Positions 7,482 to 16,031 of a stretch of DNA of 30,677 nt are shown in pieces. The DNA lies in contig CAZHHH010000018.1 of NCBI GenBank assembly GCA_964532085.1, forward strand, positions 1-30,677, given 5' to 3'. This DNA comes from CAZHHH01 sp964532085 (GTDB taxonomy: Bacteria; Bacteroidota; Bacteroidia; Bacteroidales; Marinilabiliaceae). The position numbers and the translations under genes are program-made. The notes under the pieces were generated by a model, which saw only the letters and a list, made by a program, of their open reading frames with translations, ran no database searches and had not been told where the DNA came from. Positions within the stretch are counted from its first letter, which is position 1; each line of letters starts with the position of its first letter.

Positions 7482-7508
7482 ATCAAAAATATTTTATGAA
7501 AGAACAAA

Positions 7509-7536
7509 GCACGATGATTAAATTTAACCATCGTGC
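7509..7536. terminator. Bidirectional terminator hairpin between purF and the GH9 gene
   Basis: GCACGATG and CATCGTGC pair perfectly around an inner TTAAATTTAA, giving a near-perfect 28-base palindrome with one mismatch. It sits between two convergent genes. The flanking T-rich tract is better on the minus-strand side. Confidence 0.7.
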
Positions 7537-7570
7537 CTCTTCATAAATAAACGTTAAGGTAATGAAAAAA

Positions 7571-9289
7571 TTATTGCTTATTTTTCATCGAATACAAATC
7601 ACTTATACCACCAGTTAAATATACCAATGGCGCATTCCAATTTATCGCTATTTCATTTGTAGAATAACTACATTCTAAATCAACAAATGAACGAGCAGGC
7701 ATTTTACTTCTTTTTATTTTTGGACAATCGATAAAAACATCGATATTTGGTCCGCCCGCTAAAAAGCCTGGAACTGGGTCATCCATACCATTTGCAGCGG
7801 ATGGACGATGATGAATATTCATTACTTTTTTATCACCAAATCCTGTAACAAAACAGAAACCAGTAGCATTTCGACCCATTATATAATCATAATCTGAAAG
7901 AGCTGAAGCTAAATATTTATCATCATTGCTTAATTTGTAAGCAAATAGCTTCAACATTCCTTCATTTGCTACTTGTGAATTACTTCCCCAAACAAAATCG
8001 TTAATACTAACTCCATAAGCCGTTGTTTGAGACAGTGTTACCAAACTATCTACTAGGTAATTATAGTCCTCTCTCAGTTGTTCAAACCACTCATCTTTTG
8101 GTTTAGTGACATTATCCAAAAGTGAGATAGCACCTAATGTACGAACATCACCCCAAGTTGGAACATCTAATTTTTTATAATTTTGTTTGGCAACATCAAG
8201 ATATTTATCATCGCCAGTTGCTATATACAATTCAGATGCAGCCCAAAACCACTCATCGAGTATATTATTATCGCCATAAGCTCCAGTTTTTATATCTTTA
8301 GGTTGTTTTGTGTATAAATCATCTGGATTTTCTACAGCCCAATCCCAAGCAGCAATTGCTTTATTTAACAACTCATCTAAGTCATAATTTAGCTTACAAT
8401 TATATGGCTCGATAGCAACCAAAGCATGAGCTACAAGAGCAGCATAGTTAAGCGCAGCAGAAGTTGATTTTACAATAACATATCTATCATTTGTAGCATC
8501 TTTAGGCATAACCATATCTTCAAAAGCTTTTGTTGTCAACTTGTGATAGACTCCACCATCATTTGAATCCTGCATAGAAACTACCCAATCAAAATTATAG
8601 AGAGTTTCTGTCAATATTTCAGGAATACTATCCTGAGCATCAGGCAAATCAATGTTTATGCAAGAGTAATAATTTGTAAAGTCCTCTAATGCTCTAAACA
8701 TTGTGTAAGTTGTGATCCCACTATTAACGATGTATTTATTATAATCTCCCGCATCATACCATCCACCAGGTAGACTAAGAGCGGTATTCTCGGGTCTCTC
8801 TTTGGTTGCAGCAGATGAATGAACATAAACAACAGTATCAGGGTGACCTGCTTCACGTGCAAATTTTCCTCCAAATTCTGACGAAATTTCAGTTCCAGAA
8901 CGATTATAATAAAAAGCTTTAAGTGATGCTTTATTTACTAATACAGCAGGATTGTCACAAATTCTAATTGTTTTATAAACAACAGAGTCTAAAAGAATAC
9001 TGTAAACACCAACTTCGGACATCTCACTAAAATCTACTTTTTTAACAGAGTTGCCACTTAAGTTCCAATGTTTTGCATCTTCAGGAATTACTTTTAATAC
9101 CTGATTATTGTTGGCGTCAAAGAATGTAACCTCTTTAACTTCAGGTGCAACGTACAGTGTTTTAGGCCCATTAGTAAAATATCCGACCTGATTATAAATC
9201 ATCAAAGGTTGGGGTCCTTCTACTACTTCTTTGCAACTTGCAACAAGTAGTAAAAGAGGTGATAATAAGACAAATAAGTAATTTTTCAT
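7571..9289 (-). CDS. GH9 endoglucanase (cellulase), lipoprotein
   Basis: This 572-residue secreted enzyme should hydrolyse beta-1,4-glucan. A lipoprotein signal peptide ends in VASC with Cys19 as the lipidation site. A CelD-type N-terminal Ig-like domain spans about 28-112, and the GH9 catalytic barrel spans about 120-565. The catalytic signature GGWYDAGDYNKY (175-186) supplies Asp179 and Asp182, HHRPS (493-497) is the second conserved motif, and Glu546 in YSTNEIAINWNAP is the expected proton donor. All key residues are present. The residues after Cys19 (KEVVE) are acidic enough to leave surface export open. It is the last gene of the cellobiose operon, 29 bases behind the phosphorylase. It could act on other beta-glucans such as mixed-linkage glucan. 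Confidence 0.93.
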   Translation of the reverse strand: MKNYLFVLLSPLLLLVASCKEVVEGPQPLMIYNQVGYFTNGPKTLYVAPEVKEVTFFDANNNQVLKVIPEDAKHWNLSGNSVKKVDFSEMSEVGVYSILLDSVVYKTIRICDNPAVLVNKASLKAFYYNRSGTEISSEFGGKFAREAGHPDTVVYVHSSAATKERPENTALSLPGGWYDAGDYNKYIVNSGITTYTMFRALEDFTNYYSCINIDLPDAQDSIPEILTETLYNFDWVVSMQDSNDGGVYHKLTTKAFEDMVMPKDATNDRYVIVKSTSAALNYAALVAHALVAIEPYNCKLNYDLDELLNKAIAAWDWAVENPDDLYTKQPKDIKTGAYGDNNILDEWFWAASELYIATGDDKYLDVAKQNYKKLDVPTWGDVRTLGAISLLDNVTKPKDEWFEQLREDYNYLVDSLVTLSQTTAYGVSINDFVWGSNSQVANEGMLKLFAYKLSNDDKYLASALSDYDYIMGRNATGFCFVTGFGDKKVMNIHHRPSAANGMDDPVPGFLAGGPNIDVFIDCPKIKRSKMPARSFVDLECSYSTNEIAINWNAPLVYLTGGISDLYSMKNKQ

Positions 9290-9318
9290 AGTGTATAGTT
9301 TATTATAATGTATAAGTA

Positions 9319-11751
9319 TTAGCCCATAACCACTTCAACAGAACAGACTTCCTTATCCTGCAATGGAATAATGTTTCCGTCGATTTTTTCGCCATCAACA
9401 AGTATCTCTTTTACACCTTTTGAAACTTTTGATGGGTTTGTTACCTTAATATTATAAGTAGTTCCTCTAAATTTTCTTACTACGTCAAAACCTTTCCAAT
9501 CTTTAGGTACACATGGGTCTATCATTAAACCATCATACTGCGGTTTTATACCTAATATGTATCTTGAAATTGCATAAAAGTTCCATGCTGCCGTACCTGT
9601 CAACCAAGAGTTTTTAGCTTCACCAGGTTTGTGAGCATCTTTTCCAGCAATCATTTGTGAGTATACATAAGGTTCGGTCTTATGAAGTTCGCTAATATCT
9701 TCTAAATATGAAGGACATATTTTTTGGTAATATTCCCAAGCTCTTTCTCCGCGGCCAAGTATAGTTTCCCCAATCATTATCCAAGGGTTATTATGACAGA
9801 AAATACCTGCATTCTCTTTATATCCTTGTGGATAAGATGAAATTTCACCATATTCGATATAATATTTTGTATAAGCTGGGTTATTTAAAACAATACCATA
9901 CTCACAATCTAATCTTTCTTTTACTGAATCTAAGGCTTTTTCTACCATTCCTTCTTCAAGTCCAATCTCTGCCATAGAGCACCAGCCTTGAGACTCGATA
10001 AATATTTGCCCCTCTTCATTCTCTTTACTTCCTACTTTATTACCAAAAAAATCATAAGCACGCAGATACCAATCTCCATCCCATCCGTGCTCTTTTACAG
10101 CTTCAACCATATTGTCAACATGAACTTGTGCAGCTGCAGCTTCATCATCTTTACCAATTCGTTTGCACAAATCAATAAATTCACGACCATAAACTACAAA
10201 AAGACCAGCAATCATTAATGATTCAGCTGTACCTCCGCTTTTGTTTTCAGTAGTTTGGAACGATTCATTAGGGTCATTGGAAAAACAGTTTAAATTTAAA
10301 CAGTCATTCCAGTCTGCACGGCCAATTAATGGTAAATTGTGTGGACCTAAATTATTTACCACATGATAAAAGGAAGCTTTAATATGGTCAAAATGAGGTG
10401 CTTTATTATTTTCATCATTATCAAAAGGCACTAATTCGTCAAGAAGAGCAAAATCTCCTGTCTCCTTTATGTAGTCAGTCGTTGAAAGAATTAGCCAAAG
10501 TGGGTCATCATTAAAATTACCACCAATAGCATTGTTTCCACGCTTTGTTAAAGGCTGATATTGATGATATGCACCACCATCTTCAAACTGAGTTGAGGCT
10601 ATATCAATAATACGATCTCTTGCACGTTCAGGAATTTGGTGAACAAAACCAATTAAATCTTGATTACTATCTCTAAAGCCCATGCCACGGCCAATACCTA
10701 CTTCAAAGAATGAAGCTGAACGTGACATGTTAAATGTAACCATACATTGATATTGATTCCAGATATTGACCATTCGGTCAAGCTTTTCATCACCACTATT
10801 TACCGAATAAACACTTAATAAATCATCCCAATACGTTTTCAATTCATCATAAGCTGTATTAATTTTCTCAACTGTATCGAATCTGACAATAGCCTCTTTT
10901 GCACGAGTTTTATTAATTACGCTTTTAGATTCCCACTTCTCCTCTTGTGGATTTTCAACATATCCTAAAATAAAGACTAGCTCTTTAGTCTCATTTGGTT
11001 GCAACTCAATTTCTAAATAGTGAGAAGCGATTGGTGACCAACCGTGAGCGTGTGAATTGCGTGGTTTTCCTTCCAAAACAGCTTTTGGATTGCTAAACTC
11101 ATTATAGAGACCAACAAAAGTCTCTCTGTCAGTATCGAAACCATCAATTTCAGAATTAACATGATAAAAAGCATAATGGTCTCTTCTCTCTCTATACTCT
11201 GTTTTGTGATATAATGTAGAACCATCAATCTCAACTTCACCAGTATTTAAGTTACGTTGCAAATTATTTTGATCATCTTCTGCATTCCATAAACACCACT
11301 CCAAAAATGAGAATAATTTGAATGATTTAGGCTTCGTAGAGTTGTTTGTAAGCTTTACTTTTTGAACTTCGCACCAAGATTTTAGCGGAACAAAAAATAG
11401 AGTTTCAACTTCTAGTCCATTTCTCTCGCCCAATATTTTCGTATAACTTAAGCCATGTCGGCACTCATATTTATCCAACTCAGCTTTTACAGGCTTCCAT
11501 CCCGGCGACCACACATCCCCACCATCATTGATATAAAAATAACGACCGCCGTTATCCATTGGCACATTGTTATATCTATAACGTGTTAAACGTCTAAACT
11601 TTGCATCTTTATAAAAAGAGTAGCCACCAGCAGTATTAGAAATTAATGAGAAAAAATCTTCATTACCCAAATAGTTAATCCAAGGCCATGGTGTCTCAGG
11701 ATTTGTAATTACATACTCCCTATTTTTATCATCAAAAAACCCGTATTTCAT
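9319..11751 (-). CDS. Cellobiose phosphorylase (GH94)
   Basis: This 810-residue cytoplasmic enzyme should convert cellobiose plus phosphate into alpha-glucose-1-phosphate and glucose. Its length and sequence follow the clostridial cellobiose phosphorylases (about 811 residues), not cellodextrin phosphorylases (about 980). Visible features are the N-terminal beta-sandwich opening KYGFFDDKNREYVIT, the substrate-site segment GRGMGFRDSNQD at 354-365, and GRADWNDCLN at 477-486 with Asp483 as the expected general acid. NHNPW-type phosphate-site residues appear as FCHNNPW at 651-657. No signal peptide is present. It lies 36 bases after the permease and 29 before the endoglucanase, which completes an uptake-and-phosphorolysis route that saves one ATP per disaccharide. 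Confidence 0.96.
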   Translation of the reverse strand: MKYGFFDDKNREYVITNPETPWPWINYLGNEDFFSLISNTAGGYSFYKDAKFRRLTRYRYNNVPMDNGGRYFYINDGGDVWSPGWKPVKAELDKYECRHGLSYTKILGERNGLEVETLFFVPLKSWCEVQKVKLTNNSTKPKSFKLFSFLEWCLWNAEDDQNNLQRNLNTGEVEIDGSTLYHKTEYRERRDHYAFYHVNSEIDGFDTDRETFVGLYNEFSNPKAVLEGKPRNSHAHGWSPIASHYLEIELQPNETKELVFILGYVENPQEEKWESKSVINKTRAKEAIVRFDTVEKINTAYDELKTYWDDLLSVYSVNSGDEKLDRMVNIWNQYQCMVTFNMSRSASFFEVGIGRGMGFRDSNQDLIGFVHQIPERARDRIIDIASTQFEDGGAYHQYQPLTKRGNNAIGGNFNDDPLWLILSTTDYIKETGDFALLDELVPFDNDENNKAPHFDHIKASFYHVVNNLGPHNLPLIGRADWNDCLNLNCFSNDPNESFQTTENKSGGTAESLMIAGLFVVYGREFIDLCKRIGKDDEAAAAQVHVDNMVEAVKEHGWDGDWYLRAYDFFGNKVGSKENEEGQIFIESQGWCSMAEIGLEEGMVEKALDSVKERLDCEYGIVLNNPAYTKYYIEYGEISSYPQGYKENAGIFCHNNPWIMIGETILGRGERAWEYYQKICPSYLEDISELHKTEPYVYSQMIAGKDAHKPGEAKNSWLTGTAAWNFYAISRYILGIKPQYDGLMIDPCVPKDWKGFDVVRKFRGTTYNIKVTNPSKVSKGVKEILVDGEKIDGNIIPLQDKEVCSVEVVMG

Positions 11752-11787
11752 TTTAAATTTATATGATAATTTTAATTGATTATTATA

Positions 11788-13401
11788 TTAATTATCAGCT
11801 TTTTCAGCTAACCTTCTTCTATTTAATTCAGTTGTAATTTCATCCATTTTTTTCTGAGTTAAAGGATAAATAGTCATCAATGCAGCACCCATCACTGCAA
11901 CAATTGATGGTATCCAACTCATAAGCATTATTATTCCTGGAATTGCTCCCTCAATGGCAACAGCATCTTGACCGTTATATTTAAAAGCTGCCAAAACAAA
12001 TCCTATAATTGCACCGGCAACACCACCACCAAACTTCGTAGAGAATGAACCTGCAGAATATATCAAACCTGTTGCTCGTCTGCCATTTGTGAATTCTGAA
12101 TAATCTGCCGCATCACCCAACATAGCAAAGAAAAGTGTAGGAAAAATTGCAGCTCCAAATTCTGACAATATTCCAATTGAGAAGATACTCAATGTGTCAT
12201 TTGGGCCGCAGAACATAAATAGTGCATTTACAGCACCTGAAAATAAAAATGCATATATAAATAGATTACGTTTTCCATATCTTCGAGCTAATGATGAGGT
12301 TACCATTGCACCGCCAATTGAGGCAATCATAAGTGCAACCATGTATGTACCAGCCATTAGCTGATTATGCAGATAGTGTGTAAAATAAATTACAACTATT
12401 CCTTGTTTAATGGAATTATATACTTGGAAAATTAACCCTATAAAGAGTAAAATTATCCATGGTTGATTTTTTATTAAATCTTTTAAATCTTCCAATAAAT
12501 TGCTCTTCTGGCTTTCAAGTGGTTTTACTCGCTCTTTAGTTGAGTAAAAAGTTATTAATAATGAAATTGTTAAAATAATTGAAAGAAGATATATGGCATT
12601 GCTATAACCTTTTCGTTGGTCTATAACATCAATGTTTTCTGTTGTTAAATTCTCCTCCCCAGAAATAATAAATTTGTATTCCCTGTCTGCATCCACTGAA
12701 AGACTAACACCTATTGTTGGTTTTATAGTGTCTTGACCAGCAATATCTATTTGATTAAAATGTGCTATCCCAGCTTTAGTTTTGATATTTACATTCTCTA
12801 CATATTTATCAGAAATAACAGTGAGTTCATATCTACTTTCATCTATTGGATTTAGTTTTAATGTTGGATTAATATCTCCAAAATATACAACCAAAAAAAG
12901 CAACGCACCTTGTACTAACATTCCACCAGCAAAAGCTCCCACCATTCGATATGAACCAATACTTGTTCGTTCTTTATCATCTCCTGTCATTACCGCCATT
13001 AGTGCCCCATAGGGAATATTATTTGCAGTATATACTAATGTAAATACTATATAAGTAGTGTATGCATAGACTATTTTACCAGTAGGGCCTAGGTCTGGGG
13101 CAGTGAAAAGCAATGAAAGCACAGCTCCCATAGGAATAGCTGTCCACAATATCCATGGGCGAAATTTACCATATTTTGATTTAGTTCTATCACCAATTAT
13201 GCCCATCGCCATATCACTCACGCCATCACTAAAGCGTGCAACGAAAAGTAATACACCTACAGCAGCAGGATTTAGGCCAAATACATCTGTATAAAAAATG
13301 AGCAAAAATGTTGAAACACCTCGCCACGCTATATTAGCAGCACCATCTCCAAGTGCATAACCAATTTTTTCTCTTATAGATATTTTATCTCCCAATGCCA
13401 T
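11788..13401 (-). CDS. GPH-family sugar:cation symporter with extra periplasmic domain
   Basis: This inner-membrane permease belongs to the glycoside-pentoside-hexuronide branch of the MFS. Family-like segments are EKIGYALGDGAANIAW (11-26), VARFSDGVSDMAMGIIGDRT (54-73) and KYGKFRPWILW (76-86). Its neighbours imply cellobiose or short cellodextrin uptake. At 537 residues it is about 80-90 longer than usual, because a mostly soluble stretch of about 92 residues (about 176-267, beta-strand-rich) separates membrane segments 5 and 6. By MFS topology this loop faces the periplasm. The central cytoplasmic loop (about 289-313) is of normal length. The gene begins 10 bases after the regulator stop codon. 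Confidence 0.9.
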   Translation of the reverse strand: MALGDKISIREKIGYALGDGAANIAWRGVSTFLLIFYTDVFGLNPAAVGVLLFVARFSDGVSDMAMGIIGDRTKSKYGKFRPWILWTAIPMGAVLSLLFTAPDLGPTGKIVYAYTTYIVFTLVYTANNIPYGALMAVMTGDDKERTSIGSYRMVGAFAGGMLVQGALLFLVVYFGDINPTLKLNPIDESRYELTVISDKYVENVNIKTKAGIAHFNQIDIAGQDTIKPTIGVSLSVDADREYKFIISGEENLTTENIDVIDQRKGYSNAIYLLSIILTISLLITFYSTKERVKPLESQKSNLLEDLKDLIKNQPWIILLFIGLIFQVYNSIKQGIVVIYFTHYLHNQLMAGTYMVALMIASIGGAMVTSSLARRYGKRNLFIYAFLFSGAVNALFMFCGPNDTLSIFSIGILSEFGAAIFPTLFFAMLGDAADYSEFTNGRRATGLIYSAGSFSTKFGGGVAGAIIGFVLAAFKYNGQDAVAIEGAIPGIIMLMSWIPSIVAVMGAALMTIYPLTQKKMDEITTELNRRRLAEKADN

Positions 13402-13411
13402 TATATAAGTT

Positions 13412-14158
13412 TTATACTACAAAGTCCATCACATCTTCTTTTGTAGCTTCATAAATATCTCTATTAAAACTGTATAAGCGTGCAGGTTTATGCGGTACGC
13501 CCTTTTGCTTTTCATCAAGTGGAATTAAATAGTTCATTCGAGATACTTTTTTTCTAAAATTTCTTTTATCTAACTCCTTGCCTAAAACTATTTCATATAC
13601 TCGCTGTAGTTGTGAAAGTGTGAATTTTTCTGGTAACAACTCAAAACCTACAGGCTCGTGTAACAACTTTGTTCGTAGTGAATCTAGTGCCTCATTTAAA
13701 ATTTGCATGTGGTCAAAAGCAAGCTCTTTTATATCATCAACTGGATACCAACTCACATTACGACCTTTCCACTCTAAAGTAATTTTATCTGTTGCAAGAA
13801 GTGAGTAATAACCAATGGTAACAATACGTTTGTCTGGGTCACGCCCATTAAATTCTAGCCAAGCACGGTCTTTTTCACAGTTTATTCGACTTGGTGAACC
13901 GTATGATTTGAATTGCTCTAAATATATATCGGTTAAACCTGTTAAATCAAACAGAACACGAGATGCTGCCTCATCTAAATCCTCATCCACATAAACATGA
14001 TTTCCTGTTAGAGTTAAATCATCGATGATTTTCTTACCAGTTGATACATCAAACATCACTCTATCTACCAAAAGAACATTCAGTTTTTCAAAATCAAAAC
14101 CAAATATCACACAGTCAACTGAGATTTCATCGTGAAGTGCACGAGTTTCTTCTGCCAT
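13412..14158 (-). CDS. Nudix-domain transcriptional regulator (NrtR/AraR type)
   Basis: This 248-residue protein has an N-terminal Nudix fold (about 12-155) and a C-terminal winged helix (about 175-235, FTLSQLQRVYEIVLGKELDKRNFRKKV). The Nudix box is ruined: the REUxEE part reads RVLFDL at 67-72, lacking the metal-binding glutamates, so the domain should bind a ligand and not hydrolyse one. Proteins of this design control NAD metabolism (NrtR) or sugar use (AraR in Bacteroides). As first gene of the cellobiose operon it probably senses a catabolite such as glucose, cellobiose or glucose-1-phosphate. Two GTGT-N7-ACAC sites upstream are candidate operators. Repressor versus activator cannot be told. 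Confidence 0.87.
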   Translation of the reverse strand: MAEETRALHDEISVDCVIFGFDFEKLNVLLVDRVMFDVSTGKKIIDDLTLTGNHVYVDEDLDEAASRVLFDLTGLTDIYLEQFKSYGSPSRINCEKDRAWLEFNGRDPDKRIVTIGYYSLLATDKITLEWKGRNVSWYPVDDIKELAFDHMQILNEALDSLRTKLLHEPVGFELLPEKFTLSQLQRVYEIVLGKELDKRNFRKKVSRMNYLIPLDEKQKGVPHKPARLYSFNRDIYEATKEDVMDFVV

Positions 14159-14190
14159 ATCTATCTATTTAATTTATGCTTATCCTTATT

Positions 14191-14207
14191 AGTGTTAATG
14201 TTACACT
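14191..14207. promoter_or_regulatory. Candidate operator 1 of the Nudix regulator
   Basis: AGTGTTAATGTTACACT is an inverted repeat with AGTGT/ACACT arms and a 7-base centre, 33 bases before the regulator start. It shares the GTGT-N7-ACAC pattern with 14319-14339. Confidence 0.45.
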
Positions 14208-14318
14208 TTAATAATTTTAAGCTAAATTATTACTTTTTTACGAAAAAGGAAAGCTAAACAGTAAATTATTTTATATTAAATGTGAGACAAATAGTTGAAA
14301 GTCTGTTAACATAAAGGC

Positions 14319-14339
14319 TATGTGTGATTGGTACACATA
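14319..14339. promoter_or_regulatory. Candidate operator 2 of the Nudix regulator
   Basis: TATGTGT and ACACATA arms are perfect reverse complements around a 7-base centre. This is the same GTGT-N7-ACAC core as at 14192-14206, with centres about 130 bases apart. Confidence 0.45.
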
Positions 14340-14353
14340 TTAGTTTTTGTAAA

Positions 14354-14370
14354 TTTAGAATGATTCTAAA
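14354..14370. promoter_or_regulatory. Inverted repeat TTTAGAAT-G-ATTCTAAA
   Basis: A perfect 17-base inverted repeat with a one-base centre. A half copy (ATTCTAAA) recurs at 14396-14403. Its sequence is unrelated to the GTGT sites, so it may serve another regulator. Confidence 0.35.
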
Positions 14371-14440
14371 GTAGAATGAGTGATTTTACATAATAATTCT
14401 AAATTGTTCATTAAAAGAAAATTTAAAAATAGAACGTATA

Positions 14441-14512
14441 ACCCCTAAATTAGCTTCGCTGAACGTTGTTTCCCTCTTGCTTTCAGCTAGACACGGTAAA
14501 GGGGACTTTTAG
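14441..14512 (+). repeat. Interspersed hairpin repeat module B, copy 3 (diverged)
   Basis: It begins ACCCCTAAATTAGCTTCGCTGAA and ends AAAGGGGACTTTTAG like 163-236, with the outer CCCCT/AGGGG pairing intact. The interior differs (GTTGTTTCCCTCTTGCTTTC in place of the CTCG-N7-CGAG hairpin). Confidence 0.7.
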
Positions 14513-14546
14513 ACCTATTATGAATTTGTAACCACTTGGTTATTAG

Positions 14547-14572
14547 TCTCTTTAGGGGGTTGGGGGTAGAGC
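14547..14572 (+). repeat. Degenerate repeat module A
   Basis: CTTTAGGGGGTTGGGGGTAG resembles the 3' half of module A at 40-73. The GGGTAGCACCC half is missing. Confidence 0.45.
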
Positions 14573-14695
14573 GCAATGGAATATGGAAATAGTAAAAAAT
14601 ATATTTGCATTCTTCTAAATAAAACAGCATTATGAAAAGAGTATTAATTATTCCATATATAATTTGGTTAATGGACAATATTGATAATTTTATGT

Positions 14696-16015
14696 CTAAG
14701 GATTAAGAATATCATTTTCAGAAGAAGATTCTAGTGAGTCTACTTTATCTAACTGTCTTTGAATAGCCCTTGTTCTTACACCCATTACATCATCTAACTG
14801 ATTCAGGCCAGTTTGAATGTTTTTTTGTGCTCTAGACATCATATTTTCAAATTTTCCAAACTCTGTTTTAACGGAGTTTAAAACATTCCACACCTCGCTT
14901 GACCGTTTTTGAATAGCTAAAGTTTTAAATCCCATTTGCAAGCTATTCAATATTGCTGCAAGGGTTGAGGGACCAGTAACTATAATTTTATACTCTTTTT
15001 GTAGTTCAGTTAAAAGTGATGACTTACGAACTACTTCAGCATAAATCCCCTCAAAAGGTAAAAACATAATTCCAAAATCAGTGGTGTGTGGTGGAGCAAT
15101 GTATTTCTCTGAAATATCTTTAGCCATTTTTTTAATCGTATTCTCTAAATTTTTTTGTGCTATGAGAATCGCTTCTGGCTCACCTTTATCATAGGCATCA
15201 AGTAGGTGTTCATAAATATCCTTAGGAAATTTTGCATCAATAGGCAGATATACAATGCTTTTGCTATCACCTTTTCCAGGAAGTTTTACAGCAAATTCAA
15301 CAGAATTAGAACTTGATGGAATAGTTTTAACATTTGCTTCATATTGATCTGGAGCCAAAATTTGCTCTAAAAGCATAGCAAGCTGAATCTCTCCAATAGT
15401 TCCACGCATTTTGACATTGCTTAGCACTTTTTTAAGCCCTCCAACGTCTGTGGCAATATTCTTCATCTCGCCCAATCCCTCTTGAACTGCCAAAAGTTGC
15501 TTGTTAACAGTTTCAAATGAGTGACTCAATCTTTCGTTTAATGTTTTCTGTAGCTTTTCATCAACTGTTATTCGCATTTGCTCAAGCTGTTTTTGATTTT
15601 CATCACGAAGAGAGATAAGTTGTTTTTCAACCACATCACGAATATCTTTTATAGAATCAACAAGATTTTTATTGGAAATAGATATTTGTTGATAAAAATC
15701 AGTAAATCGCTCACGCAACAGATTATTCAGTTGATTTGTGTTCTCGGAAAACTGTTTTCCAAAAAGACTCAATGCCTCTGTTAACTCTTTCCTCTGTTCT
15801 TGAGCGGATTTACTACTTTCAATTCTATTAATTGAAAATTCATTTTTTAAAGAATCTTCAATACGGTTGAGGGAAAATTCAAGAGACTTGAGTTTGTCAG
15901 CAAATGAATCTATCTGATTATTTTCAACTTTTCTCCTCAAAGAGATAATCAACCCGATGGATAGAATAAAAATAATTATTAATAAAAATGCGATTATTAT
16001 AACTGTAAAACTCAT
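14696..16015 (-). CDS. rmuC: DNA recombination protein RmuC homologue
   Basis: This 439-residue protein has one N-terminal membrane anchor (about 3-26), a long helical coiled-coil region (about 30-190, rich in K, E, Q and L) and the conserved RmuC nuclease-like domain (about 195-415). The domain includes the VKMRGTIGEIQLAMLLEQIL, LPIDAKFPKD and FGIMFLPFEGIYAEV segments typical of the family. RmuC limits inversions at short inverted repeats in E. coli, and its biochemical activity is poorly defined. The gene ends a minus-strand run behind the glycosyltransferase (16 bases apart). That run has no obvious common function. Confidence 0.92.
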   Translation of the reverse strand: MSFTVIIIAFLLIIIFILSIGLIISLRRKVENNQIDSFADKLKSLEFSLNRIEDSLKNEFSINRIESSKSAQEQRKELTEALSLFGKQFSENTNQLNNLLRERFTDFYQQISISNKNLVDSIKDIRDVVEKQLISLRDENQKQLEQMRITVDEKLQKTLNERLSHSFETVNKQLLAVQEGLGEMKNIATDVGGLKKVLSNVKMRGTIGEIQLAMLLEQILAPDQYEANVKTIPSSSNSVEFAVKLPGKGDSKSIVYLPIDAKFPKDIYEHLLDAYDKGEPEAILIAQKNLENTIKKMAKDISEKYIAPPHTTDFGIMFLPFEGIYAEVVRKSSLLTELQKEYKIIVTGPSTLAAILNSLQMGFKTLAIQKRSSEVWNVLNSVKTEFGKFENMMSRAQKNIQTGLNQLDDVMGVRTRAIQRQLDKVDSLESSSENDILNP

Positions 16016-16031
16016 AGATCTCTGATATTAA

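Larger units (their letters stand above)
14159..14695. other. Non-coding region: regulator promoter, inverted repeats, repeat element
   Basis: No gene is supported here. Nearest the Nudix gene are three short inverted repeats (14191-14207, 14319-14339, 14354-14370). Then comes a diverged copy of repeat module B (14441-14512) and a shortened module A-like piece (14547-14572). The order is B then A, the reverse of that in 1-600. Minus-strand frames across 14487-14678 have no family-like content. Confidence 0.55.

Noticed and set aside
7571..14158. Classical polysaccharide utilisation locus (PUL)
   Set aside because: No SusC/SusD pair or hybrid two-component or anti-sigma system is visible; the operon is better described as a cellobiose catabolic operon.
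14487..14678. Minus-strand 63-codon frame
   Set aside because: It is partly made of the repeat modules and has no family-like content.
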